Of a DNA stretch of 64,000 nucleotides, positions 43,164 to 51,807 are shown piece after piece. Origin of the DNA: an uncultured Porphyromonadaceae bacterium (GTDB lineage: Bacteria > Bacteroidota > Bacteroidia > Bacteroidales > Muribaculaceae). Location: the NCBI GenBank assembly GCA_947573485.1, contig CANPGB010000009.1, forward strand, positions 1 through 64,000. The letters are read 5' to 3'. Positions within the stretch are counted from its first letter, which is position 1. Each line of letters opens with the position of its first letter. Position numbers and translations under genes: made by a program. A model generated the notes under the pieces. The model saw only the letters and a list, made by a program, of their open reading frames with translations. It made no database searches and was not told the DNA's origin.

Positions 43164-44975
43164 ATGAAAATAGCAGCCCCCATAGCAATTGCCGCCCTCA
43201 TGCCCGCTCTCGCCCTCGCAGGCGAAGTTAAGGTTGAGCATCTCGGCACCAACAATACCCTCGTGCGCGTCTCGCCCGAGGCCGGAGAACTTCTGCTTAT
43301 GCCCGTGCAGGAGTCGAACGACGACGCCCGCATAAATGTGCTTGTCGACGGTAAGCTCGACCGTACGATGTACGTGCGTCTGGCCAAATCGAAAGTCGAC
43401 TATTCCGTGCCCTTCGACCTCACTCCCTACAAGGGGCACGACGTGGTGCTCGACATCGTAACCGAGCAGAACCGCTCGTCGGTGCGCGAGGCCAAGGACG
43501 ACGTGTGCTGGCGCAACTTTACCGTGAGCGATACTTTCGACACCACAAACCGCGAGAAATATCGCCCGGCATACCACCATACCCCCGCCTACGGCTGGAT
43601 GAACGACCCCAACGGCATGTTCTACGCCGACGGTGTTTGGCACCTCTACTACCAGTATAATCCTTTCGGCTCCAAATGGCAGAACATGACCTGGGGCCAC
43701 TCGACTTCCACCGACCTCGTGCACTGGAAGCACGAGCCCATAGCTATCGAGCCCGACGGCATAGGCACCATATTCAGCGGCAGCGCCGCCATCGACAGCA
43801 CCGGCAGCGCCGGGTTCGGCAAAAATGCCGTGGTGGCGATGTATACCTCGGCCTCACGCAGCCAGATGCAGAGTCTCGCAGCAAGCAATGACGGCGGTAT
43901 GTCGTTCACCAAATTCAACGGCAACCCCGTGCTCACCCTCGAGAGCGAGGCCCGCGACCCCAATTTCTTCTTCGACCCCGCAACGGGAGAGTGGAAACTG
44001 GTGCTCGCCCACGCCCTCGACCATGAGATGCTCTTCTTTACCTCGCCCGACCTCAAGACCTGGACTCTCACCGGCAGCTTCGGCAAAGGTATCGGCGCCC
44101 AGGACGGTGTATGGGAGTGCCCCGACCTCTTCCGCCTGCCCGTCGACGGCACCGGCACTCAGAAGTGGGTGCTTCTGTGCAACATTAACCCCGGCGGCCC
44201 CTTCGGCGGCAGCGCTACCCAGTATTTTATAGGTGAGTTCGACGGCAAGACTTTCCGCGCCGACACCCTCGCCGACGGCACCATACCCACAAAATGGCTC
44301 GACTACGGCAAAGACCACTATGCCACCGTTACGTGGAGCGACGCCCCCGAAGGCCGACGCACCGCTATCGGCTGGATGAGCAACTGGCAATATGCCGCCG
44401 AGGTGCCCACCATGCAATACCGCAGCGCCAACACTCTGCCGCGCGAAATCAGTCTCTTCACCGCCCCCGACGGCCAAATTTATGCCGCTTCCGAACCCTC
44501 GCCCGAGCTCCTCGCTCTCCGTGGCAAGGCTGTGGCCAAGGCTTCGGGCTTCTCGGCAGGCAAATCGGCCCGCGATTTCGCGATGCCTGCCAACGGTCTT
44601 TGCGAGATTGAATCCACGCTCACGCCTGCAAAAGACGCCGTGATAACTTTCACCCTCTCCAACTCAAAAGGCAATAAGGTTTCCATTTCATATAATCAGA
44701 GCGACGACAAGCTTGCCGTCGACCGCACGGCAAGCGGCGAGAGTTCTTTCATCGAAGAGTTCCCCGCCGTTACCGCCGGGCCGGCTTTCACAGCGGGAAA
44801 AGAGCTGTCGCTCAGAGTGTTTGTCGACCGCTCAAGCATCGAGGTTTTTGCCAACGGCGGTCGCCTCGTGCTCACAAACATCGTGTTCCCCGAAGAGCCC
44901 TACACAACGCTTTCGGTATCCTCTACGGTAAAATCGAAAATCAACAGTCTTAAAGTTTACGACATAAATATCTAA
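43164..44975 (+). CDS. secreted GH32 fructan hydrolase (levanase/inulinase type)
   Basis: A 603-aa exported enzyme with signal peptide (MKIAAPIAIAALMPALALAG). An N-terminal beta domain (about 20-125) precedes the five-bladed propeller. Catalytic motifs: nucleophile Asp in WMNDPNG (near 147), transition-state Asp in ARDPNFFF (near 264), and acid/base Glu in WECPDLF (near 317). A C-terminal beta-sandwich ends VFVDRSSIEVFANGGRLV. It releases fructose from levan, inulin or sucrose. No lipobox Cys is seen, so it is likely periplasmic. The ATG at 43164 is chosen because the frame upstream to 43035 crosses the promoter. Confidence 0.95.
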   Translation: MKIAAPIAIAALMPALALAGEVKVEHLGTNNTLVRVSPEAGELLLMPVQESNDDARINVLVDGKLDRTMYVRLAKSKVDYSVPFDLTPYKGHDVVLDIVTEQNRSSVREAKDDVCWRNFTVSDTFDTTNREKYRPAYHHTPAYGWMNDPNGMFYADGVWHLYYQYNPFGSKWQNMTWGHSTSTDLVHWKHEPIAIEPDGIGTIFSGSAAIDSTGSAGFGKNAVVAMYTSASRSQMQSLAASNDGGMSFTKFNGNPVLTLESEARDPNFFFDPATGEWKLVLAHALDHEMLFFTSPDLKTWTLTGSFGKGIGAQDGVWECPDLFRLPVDGTGTQKWVLLCNINPGGPFGGSATQYFIGEFDGKTFRADTLADGTIPTKWLDYGKDHYATVTWSDAPEGRRTAIGWMSNWQYAAEVPTMQYRSANTLPREISLFTAPDGQIYAASEPSPELLALRGKAVAKASGFSAGKSARDFAMPANGLCEIESTLTPAKDAVITFTLSNSKGNKVSISYNQSDDKLAVDRTASGESSFIEEFPAVTAGPAFTAGKELSLRVFVDRSSIEVFANGGRLVLTNIVFPEEPYTTLSVSSTVKSKINSLKVYDINI

Positions 44976-44981
44976 TAAACA

Positions 44982-46160
44982 ATGAATAATACATCTTCGG
45001 CGACGGTTGCTCGCCGCAGCTCACTTCTACAGATTGTGCCCGTGATGCTCTGCTTCTTTGCCATGGGCTTCGTAGACCTCGTGGGTACCGCCTCGAATTA
45101 CGTGCAGAAAGACCTCGGCCTCACCGACTCGCAGGCCAACCTCTTCCCCTCGCTCGTTTTCTTCTGGTTCCTGATTTTCTCGGTACCCACCGGCATGCTC
45201 ATGAACCGCATAGGTCGCAAGAAAACCGTGCTTATAAGCCTCGCCGTCACGGCTCTCTCGCTCATAATCCCCCTCTTCGGCAGCTCTTATGGCTTCATGC
45301 TCGTGGCTTTCTCGCTCCTGGGCATAGGCAACGCCATTATGCAGACCTCCCTCAACCCCCTCGTATCTAACCTTATCAGCGGCGACAACCTTGCCTCGAC
45401 CCTTACTTTCGGTCAGTTTGTCAAGGCTATTGCCTCGTTCCTCGCCCCCATAATCGCAGCATGGGGCGCCACCACCCTCATGCCCACCTTCGGGCTCAGT
45501 TGGCGTGTGCTCTTCCTCATCTACGCTGTGGTGAGCGTGCTTTCGGTGTCGGTGCTCGCCGCCACCCCCATTGAAGAAGAGCGCCCCGACAAAGCCTCGG
45601 GCGTAGGGGAGTGCCTCAAACTCCTCGGCATGCCCTTCGTGCTCCTCTGCTTCCTCGGCATCATGTGCCACGTGGGTATCGACGTGGGCACCAACACCGT
45701 GGCTCCCAAGATTATCATGGAGCGCCTCGGCCTGCCACTCGAAGAGGCCGGATTCGCAACAGGCATCTATTTCATATTCCGCACCGCCGGATGCTTCCTC
45801 GGCGCCTTCCTGCTGCGCGTTATGAAGCCCAAAGTGTTCTTCGGCATCAGCGTGCTCATGATGCTCGCCGCCATGGCCATACTCTTCACCGGCACTTCGC
45901 TCCCCGTGCTCTACACAGGTATCGCGCTGGTAGGCTTCGGAAACTCCAACGTTTTCTCGGTGATCTTCTCGCAGGCTCTCATCGCACAGCCACGCGAGCG
46001 CAACGAAGTCTCGGGCCTCATGATTATGGGCCTCTTCGGCGGTACCGTGTTCCCCCTCGCCATGGGCTTCGCTTCCGAGGCCATGGGTCAGGCAGGTGCG
46101 GTAGCCGTGATGACCGTTGGCGTGGTTTATCTCTTGTACTATACCCTAAAGATTAAATAA
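44982..46160 (+). CDS. MFS sugar transporter (FHS family, fructose uptake likely)
   Basis: A 392-aa inner-membrane permease with 12 predicted helices. The GRKKTVLISL loop between helices 2 and 3 is the MFS signature, and FGQFVKAIASFLAPIIAAWG and GIDVGTNTVAPKII fit the fucose/glucose-galactose symporter branch. It lies 6 nt after the GH32 gene and 4 nt before the fructokinase gene. Fructose is therefore the probable cargo, by context. It should act as a proton symporter. Confidence 0.92.
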   Translation: MNNTSSATVARRSSLLQIVPVMLCFFAMGFVDLVGTASNYVQKDLGLTDSQANLFPSLVFFWFLIFSVPTGMLMNRIGRKKTVLISLAVTALSLIIPLFGSSYGFMLVAFSLLGIGNAIMQTSLNPLVSNLISGDNLASTLTFGQFVKAIASFLAPIIAAWGATTLMPTFGLSWRVLFLIYAVVSVLSVSVLAATPIEEERPDKASGVGECLKLLGMPFVLLCFLGIMCHVGIDVGTNTVAPKIIMERLGLPLEEAGFATGIYFIFRTAGCFLGAFLLRVMKPKVFFGISVLMMLAAMAILFTGTSLPVLYTGIALVGFGNSNVFSVIFSQALIAQPRERNEVSGLMIMGLFGGTVFPLAMGFASEAMGQAGAVAVMTVGVVYLLYYTLKIK

Positions 46161-46164
46161 TATC

Positions 46165-47049
46165 ATGCAAGACAAGCAAGTAGTTGTAGGTATGGGCGAA
46201 GCCCTGTGGGACGTCCTTCCCGAAGGTAAGAAACTCGGCGGTGCTCCCGCAAACTTCGCATATCACGTATCGCAGTTCGGCCTCGACAGCGCTGTGGTAA
46301 GCGCTATTGGCGACGACGCCCTCGGCGCTGAAATCCTTGAGAACCTTGACAAGAAAGAACTTAATCACCTTATAGAGACGGTTCCCTATCCTACCGGCAC
46401 TGTGCAGGTGGAGCTCGACCCCGCAGGCATACCCCAGTACGAGATTAAGGAGAATGTGGCATGGGACAACATACCCTACACCGCCAAGCTCGAAGCTCTC
46501 GCAGAGCGCACCCGTGCCGTGTGCTTCGGCTCGCTCGCTCAGCGTAATGTGGTGTCGCGCAAGACTATAAACCGCTTTCTCGACGCCATGCCTCACGACA
46601 ATGACGCGCTCGTGGTTTTCGATGTCAACCTCCGCCAGGGTTTCTACACCAAAGAGATTCTCTGCAACTCTATGGAGCGTTGCAACATACTCAAAATCAA
46701 TGATGAAGAACTCGTTACGGTAAGCCGTCTCTTCGGTTATCCCGGTATCGACCTCCAGGATAAGTGCTGGATTCTTTTGGGCAAATACAACCTCAAGATG
46801 CTCATCCTCACCTGCGGCATCAACGGCAGCTATGTGTTCACCCCCGGCAAGGTATCGTTCCAGCCCACCCCCAAGGTGGAGGTTGCCGACACCGTAGGCG
46901 CAGGCGACTCGTTTACAGCCGCTTTCATAGCTTGTATACTCCGCGGCCTCCCCGTAGAGGAAGCGCACGCACGCGCGGTGGCTACATCGGCATACGTATG
47001 CACGCAGAACGGTGCCATGCCAGTGCTCCCCGCCGAGTATACCGCCTGA
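46165..47049 (+). CDS. PfkB-family fructokinase
   Basis: A 294-aa cytoplasmic sugar kinase making fructose 6-phosphate. It begins VVVGMGEALWDVLPEGKKLG with the GGAPANFAYHVSQFG substrate region. The catalytic signature DTVGAGDSFTAAF near residues 240-252 holds the base Asp. It ends the fructan operon; its TGA (47047-47049) abuts the stop of the convergent PAP2 gene with no base between. A ribokinase-type specificity is less likely given the GH32 neighbour. Confidence 0.94.
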   Translation: MQDKQVVVGMGEALWDVLPEGKKLGGAPANFAYHVSQFGLDSAVVSAIGDDALGAEILENLDKKELNHLIETVPYPTGTVQVELDPAGIPQYEIKENVAWDNIPYTAKLEALAERTRAVCFGSLAQRNVVSRKTINRFLDAMPHDNDALVVFDVNLRQGFYTKEILCNSMERCNILKINDEELVTVSRLFGYPGIDLQDKCWILLGKYNLKMLILTCGINGSYVFTPGKVSFQPTPKVEVADTVGAGDSFTAAFIACILRGLPVEEAHARAVATSAYVCTQNGAMPVLPAEYTA

Positions 47050-47769
47050 TTATAAGAGAGAACGGAGAATAATATATGCTACCGTGAGCGCGCCTACCGA
47101 AATGGCGATGTCGCTGTAGCGGAAATTGATTACTTTGAGGCTCATCCATGGGCCGAGGAGCCCTGCAGGATAGGCGAAGACAACCGCCGGCCTGCGGGGC
47201 TCTTCGTCTTTATCAAGCACCAGGGCGCGCACGGCGGCATATACGCCGTAGCCTATGAGCGAGCCTATCATGCCGCCCACGAGGAGGTCGCCGGTGAAGT
47301 GTACGCCAAGGTAAATGCGTGAGTAGCAGGTGAGCAGCGCCCAGCCTACCATTGCTTTGGTGAAGCGTGGTGAGCGCACTAAGAGCGACATGAAGGTGGC
47401 CAGGGCAAAGGTGTTGGCGGCATGGCACGAGGGGAAGCCGTAGGAGCCTCCGCGGTGCCCGTTGACAATGTGCACAAGAGCCGATATGGCGTTATCGGGG
47501 TTGGAGGGCCGCAGACGTTGCACGAAGGGCCTTATGAGCGTGGCGCAGGTCTGGTCGGCAAGGGCTATAACTGCCGTTATGCCAAGCACTATGACTATTG
47601 TCTGGCGCAGTGTGAAGGTGCGCGCTATCATGGCAAGCAGGGCGGCATACATGGGCAGCCATATCCATTTGCCTGAAAAGAGATACATGAAGGTATCCAG
47701 CGGCTCGGTGTGCAAGCCGTTGAAAAACAGGAATATCGTGGTATCGAGCTGTATGAGGTAATCGAGCAT
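47050..47769 (-). CDS. PAP2-superfamily membrane phosphatase
   Basis: A 239-aa integral membrane protein with about six helices. The three PAP2 motifs are present: RPFVQRLRPS (variant of KxxxxxxRP), YGFPSCHAAN (PSGH with Gly replaced by Cys), and SRIYLGVHFTGDLLVGG (SRxxxxxHxxxD). Members remove phosphate from lipid phosphates such as undecaprenyl pyrophosphate or phosphatidic acid. It sits 11 nt after an LTA-synthase-like gene, so the pair may act in envelope lipid or headgroup turnover. Confidence 0.92.
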   Translation of the reverse strand: MLDYLIQLDTTIFLFFNGLHTEPLDTFMYLFSGKWIWLPMYAALLAMIARTFTLRQTIVIVLGITAVIALADQTCATLIRPFVQRLRPSNPDNAISALVHIVNGHRGGSYGFPSCHAANTFALATFMSLLVRSPRFTKAMVGWALLTCYSRIYLGVHFTGDLLVGGMIGSLIGYGVYAAVRALVLDKDEEPRRPAVVFAYPAGLLGPWMSLKVINFRYSDIAISVGALTVAYIILRSLL

Positions 47770-47780
47770 TTGAGAGAGAG

Positions 47781-49601
47781 TTATAATGTGTCGAGTATGG
47801 TATAGATGGTTTGTAGATAAGCTGCTGCGCTGTCGGCGGGTGCACTGTCGGTGTCGGCAGTGCCGTGTACTGCTGTAGAGCTCTCGGTGACAAGGCCGTA
47901 GTATGAGGGAGTGCTGAAAAATGCGTGCTTGGGAGCCGAGGGGCTCAGTACGTCTTTGCTGAACGCGAACCCGCTGTGGTCTATGCCGAGTTGGGCAAGA
48001 AGCGTTGCCACAATGTCGGTCTGGGCGGCGACGCTGTCAACCCGCAGGCCATGCCGGGCGAGTGCTCCGCCGGTGAGAACGAAAGGTATGCGGTGCCGCT
48101 CGGGGCCTTCGGGCAGATTCTGCGGGTATGCGCCGTAGTGGTCGGGTACTATGGCCACTATGCTGCGGTCGTAGCGGCCGCTCGCTTTCAGCCCGTTAAG
48201 AAAAGCAGTGAGGCAACTGTCGGTATATGCAAAGGCATTGCAGCGGGCATCGCTGTGACCCGAAGTGAACGGCACCTCAAAAGGCTCATGGCTGCTCGAG
48301 GTCTGTATAACCTTGAACTGCGGGGCAGCCTCAGGCGAAATGCTGAGAGCGTCGGCAAGCGCACGCCCGAACACAAGGTGGTCGTGGGCGCCCCACTTGC
48401 TTGTGCGTTCGGCAACGGGGAAGTCTTTGTCGCACACTATCTGCCCGAAGCCGCAGCTCTTGAGGTAGGCGCGCATGTTGGTGAAGTCGGCGTCGCCGCC
48501 GTAGTAATATTCCGCTTCCCAGCCGGCGTCTTTAAGCGAGCGGGGCAGCGAGGGCAGTTTCTCGAATTTCGAGGTGAATTTCAGCAGACTCGTGCCCGGT
48601 TGGGCGGGGAAAGCGCTGAGAATAGCGGGCAGCGCGCGGTCGGTGCGGAAACTCGAGGCATACATGTTGCTGAACAATACACCGTCGGCCGCAACAGAGT
48701 CGAGGCCCGTAGCCACGGCTTCGCCCCCGAGTGAGGGCAGCAGGTGGCTCGAAAAGCTTTCGAGGATAACGAGGTAGATGTCTGGGCGTGAGGTGCTGAA
48801 GAGCGTGTCGGCGGGCGAGCATTCGCCTTTGTCGGCGAGGGCGTCCATTATTGCCTCACACTCGGCGTCGGGCATAAAGCGGTACTGACTACCGAAATCG
48901 GCCTGATGTGCGGCAGAGTAGAGGAGGCTGAACACCGGGTTGACAGCCGCGTGGTTCAACAGGCGGTCCTCACTGAAATATGCGCGGCTGAGGTTCATGG
49001 TCGATACCGTAACGCCTCCTCGAATAGCAAGGAAAAGCAGCCCTAAGGCGAGGATTCCCGCGCAACTCACCTTGATGCGGCTCCCGCGCGTGCCTGCCTG
49101 CCCCCGCCGGGTGAGTCGCGTAACCCACATCAGCGCTGCAAAAATAAGAGCTGCAAACACAGCTATAGCCGCTATGCCGCCTATAGCCTCGCCGATACCG
49201 GCGCTTGCCATTGCCGCCGAGGGCGACGATGTGAAGTAGAACACAGGAGTCATGTCGAGCGGGAACTCCCAGTAGCCGTAAAGCCCTAAATTGAGAGCTG
49301 CGGTAGCCGAAAGGGCAAGTGCCGACATGGCATAATAAACATACGCAAGCACCTTGAGAGCCTTGCCGCCCCCGAGCCATAGGCACGCTATGGCTGCAAG
49401 TGCCGGTATGGCAGTGAGATAGCCTGCAACAGCCATGTCCATGGGCAAGCCCGCAAGCATCACGTCGGCAAAATCGCCAAACCCGGGCTTCGCCTGCGCC
49501 AACGACCCGTAGAGCCACAGAAACACAGGCTTCTGTAGCACCCCGGCCACGGTATAGACCCCGAAAATTGCGGCGATATATGCTAAAACCTTGCGGTACA
49601 T
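47781..49601 (-). CDS. LTA-synthase-like sulfatase-fold membrane enzyme
   Basis: A 606-aa protein with about five N-terminal membrane helices (to residue 210) and a large periplasmic alkaline-phosphatase-fold domain. Catalytic marks: DIYLVILESFSSHLLPSLGG with the metal Glu, the nucleophile Thr in SSFRTDRALP (near 320), KWGAHDHLVFG, and IVPDHYGAYPQ. In Gram-negative bacteria such enzymes add phosphoglycerol or phosphoethanolamine to glycans or lipids. The acceptor here is unknown. I take the ATG at 49601 (MYRKVLAYIAA); the frame continues 16 codons upstream through the probable promoter (TATTTTTG, minus 49634-49627). Confidence 0.92.
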   Translation of the reverse strand: MYRKVLAYIAAIFGVYTVAGVLQKPVFLWLYGSLAQAKPGFGDFADVMLAGLPMDMAVAGYLTAIPALAAIACLWLGGGKALKVLAYVYYAMSALALSATAALNLGLYGYWEFPLDMTPVFYFTSSPSAAMASAGIGEAIGGIAAIAVFAALIFAALMWVTRLTRRGQAGTRGSRIKVSCAGILALGLLFLAIRGGVTVSTMNLSRAYFSEDRLLNHAAVNPVFSLLYSAAHQADFGSQYRFMPDAECEAIMDALADKGECSPADTLFSTSRPDIYLVILESFSSHLLPSLGGEAVATGLDSVAADGVLFSNMYASSFRTDRALPAILSAFPAQPGTSLLKFTSKFEKLPSLPRSLKDAGWEAEYYYGGDADFTNMRAYLKSCGFGQIVCDKDFPVAERTSKWGAHDHLVFGRALADALSISPEAAPQFKVIQTSSSHEPFEVPFTSGHSDARCNAFAYTDSCLTAFLNGLKASGRYDRSIVAIVPDHYGAYPQNLPEGPERHRIPFVLTGGALARHGLRVDSVAAQTDIVATLLAQLGIDHSGFAFSKDVLSPSAPKHAFFSTPSYYGLVTESSTAVHGTADTDSAPADSAAAYLQTIYTILDTL

Positions 49602-49739
49602 GATGAGAGATTGGCTGTTTTGTCTGCAAAAATAGCAAAAATCTCGCAATTATCGCTGCCCCTTATCTTTCCTTAACACATACACACTGTTGTTGCTTGC
49701 TATTATTTTGATATCCCTGCACAATCTTCATTAGGTTTT

Positions 49740-49770
49740 TTTGCATCTTCAAAAAAAATAGCTAATTTTG
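49740..49770 (+). promoter_or_regulatory. promoter of the Rhs-core/lipase island
   Basis: TTTG at 49740-49743, 19 nt, TAATTTTG at 49763-49770, with the first ATG at 49820. It is the only clear promoter in 49602-52627, so the three plus-strand genes are probably one operon. Confidence 0.65.
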
Positions 49771-49819
49771 CAAACGATGCTATTTTAGTTGTTTATCTCA
49801 TGACCTAAGTCTACATATT

Positions 49820-50732
49820 ATGAAAAAATCAGTTCTTGTCATTGTCCTTTTCATAGGCACTTTGTCGTTGTGGTGCCGTGATAGGGGTGTGAAATACTAC
49901 CTCCCTAATGACTTCGTGACTTATGATAGTTTACCATATATGGTTTACGACCAATTCTTTGAAGAAGCCTATACAGAGATAGCAGGAATGATTGACGGAT
50001 TATATCCATAATAAGGTTGCACCTAATTTTGCTCTTTTTGAGTTCTTTACTAAGCCATGTGAGTTGAACAATAATAAAATCTTTACCTATGACTTCGACA
50101 ATGCTTTCGGAGATGAAGATTTTACAGTGTTTTTTGCTTCAAGAGTACTGTCTACGCATAAAGGGCAATGCTTTTCCATGCCCTTGTTGTATAAGATTTT
50201 ATGTGATGAACTTGGTGGAGGCTCTTTTCTGGCACTCGCACCGATGCATATGTATATCAAGCATATAGGAGAGGAGGGCGGTTGGGTAAATGTCGAACTG
50301 ACCCATGGAGGTTTTGTCCGGGACGTTTGGATTATAGAACAACATAATGTTTCGACAGAAGCTATAAGGAACGGAGTTTTCATGTGCGCTCTCAGTCCTA
50401 TCGAAGAAATTTCTCTGATGCTTGCGCAGTTGTGTAGGACATATTATGCCAAATATAAGAGTTACGATTACTTCATAGAGCGAGGCGTGAATAAGGTACT
50501 TAGCCATTTACCTCATTTCTGCGAAGCTTTGGCTTTGAAACATAACCTATTGTATGAGCAATGCCTTATGTTTCTTAATAAGTATGGAGAAATCGATTCG
50601 CTTCATGGCAGCTTTATGTTAGCGCAGTTGCGTACGACTTTTGACTTGCTTAATCATCTCGGTTATTCTTTTCTAAATATCGAGGAAGTAGCGGCACGCT
50701 TAGCTGAAAATAAACGTTTATATCAAAAATAA
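49820..50732 (+). pseudogene. secreted transglutaminase-like protein split by a 1-nt frameshift
   Basis: From ATG 49820 the protein has a signal peptide (MKKSVLVIVLFIGTLSLWC) and stops at 50009-50011. Deleting one G at 49997-49998 joins it to the next frame as MIDDYIHNKVAPNF and gives about 303 aa. The downstream frame alone would need a TTG start and would lose the signal. It carries a transglutaminase-like core: Cys in KGQCFSMPLLYKIL, ALAPMHMYIKH, and WVNVELTHGG with a candidate catalytic His. This is the papain-like or SirB1-type pattern seen in many Bacteroidales secreted proteins. It is AT-richer than its flanks. It precedes the Rhs-core/lipase gene by 5 nt. Sequencing error versus true lesion cannot be decided here. 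Confidence 0.72.
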
Positions 50733-50737
50733 ATAGG

Positions 50738-51790
50738 ATGAAAAAGTTCTGTTTACTTTTATTATTGCTGGCTATCGTAAATTCGATGGATGCGGCTGAT
50801 AACGAGAGCCCTTATGCGCTTTTCGGAGATGTAACACCAATTCTTGATGTTTGCCCAAAATCGGAAGAAAACCAGTGCACCCTCACAGTTATTATTGGAG
50901 ATTCTGTACATGCACGTCTTGAATTGCATGGAGATTATCTTCTGGCAATTGATTGCAGTGGCGATACTATTGGTTCTGTTCATGTCAATAGAGCCGCGAA
51001 AGCTTCATTTCTGTCAATAGATCCAAGAGCAGGAGAAATGCCTCGGGTGTCCCCTTATGCGTTTTGTTTTGCAAATCCTGTTAATTTCGTAGACAATAAT
51101 GGGTTAGAGCCAACGGCAACAGAAGGTGCGTTAATGTCTCTCGTAGTATATAGGGATCCAAATGAGAAAGAATTGTACAACTTTGCCGTAGATCAACTAA
51201 AAAAAACCGGGTGGGGAATTTCACTTCCACCTGGCACAAACCTTTTACCATTAAAAAAAGGAGAGTCACCACGCCCCATGCTCTTTGAAAGAACTAATTC
51301 AGATGGACGCACTGAGTATGCGCTTGCATATGCCGGAACTGTAAACTACAAGGACGTAATTCAAGATGTATTTCAATTAGTTGGTTTATCACCACTCTAT
51401 GCAGAAGGTATTAAAGACGCCCGGAATCTTTCTGCTATGCTTGGCGAAAATGTGGAGCTTACTTTTGTCGGGCACTCATTAGGAGCAGGTAGAGCAGCCG
51501 CTGCGAGCATGGCCACCGGTCGAAAGGCTTTGTGCTATAATCCTGCGGCAGTCAGCCCGGCAACCAAGCAATTCAATAATCTTGGAAGCGATGTCAATAT
51601 AACAAATTATAGAATTGTCCCGTCAGGCACAGGACAGATACGTATGGGTGGATGCCTGATTAATAACTTTCAGGATAATCTCGGCATGCCTGCTCCCGGG
51701 ACAACTATTTGTTTACCCATGCCAATAAGCAATCCTTTGAGGGCTCATGGAATCGCTAATTTTATTGACTTCTTTTTTAACGGTCGCTGA
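50738..51790 (+). CDS. secreted Rhs-core remnant fused to a GHSLG lipase domain (candidate toxin)
   Basis: A 350-aa exported protein (signal MKKFCLLLLLLAIVNSMDAA). Residues about 90-122 (SFLSIDPRAGEMPRVSPYAF, then CFANPVNFVDNNGLEP) match the C-terminal end of the RHS repeat-associated core, which normally closes a large shell protein just before a toxin. Here the shell is absent. The core's closing DPxG is DNNG and the first DPxG is missing, so self-cleavage is doubtful. The rest (about 125-350) is an alpha/beta hydrolase of the class 3 lipase type: nucleophile Ser in FVGHSLGAGRAAAAS (near 247) and a C-terminal His in NPLRAHGIANFIDFF (near 335). The acidic residue is unclear. A phospholipase effector or orphan toxin is my inference. 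Confidence 0.75.
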   Translation: MKKFCLLLLLLAIVNSMDAADNESPYALFGDVTPILDVCPKSEENQCTLTVIIGDSVHARLELHGDYLLAIDCSGDTIGSVHVNRAAKASFLSIDPRAGEMPRVSPYAFCFANPVNFVDNNGLEPTATEGALMSLVVYRDPNEKELYNFAVDQLKKTGWGISLPPGTNLLPLKKGESPRPMLFERTNSDGRTEYALAYAGTVNYKDVIQDVFQLVGLSPLYAEGIKDARNLSAMLGENVELTFVGHSLGAGRAAAASMATGRKALCYNPAAVSPATKQFNNLGSDVNITNYRIVPSGTGQIRMGGCLINNFQDNLGMPAPGTTICLPMPISNPLRAHGIANFIDFFFNGR

Positions 51791-51807
51791 CTTTCTAATA
51801 TATTCTT

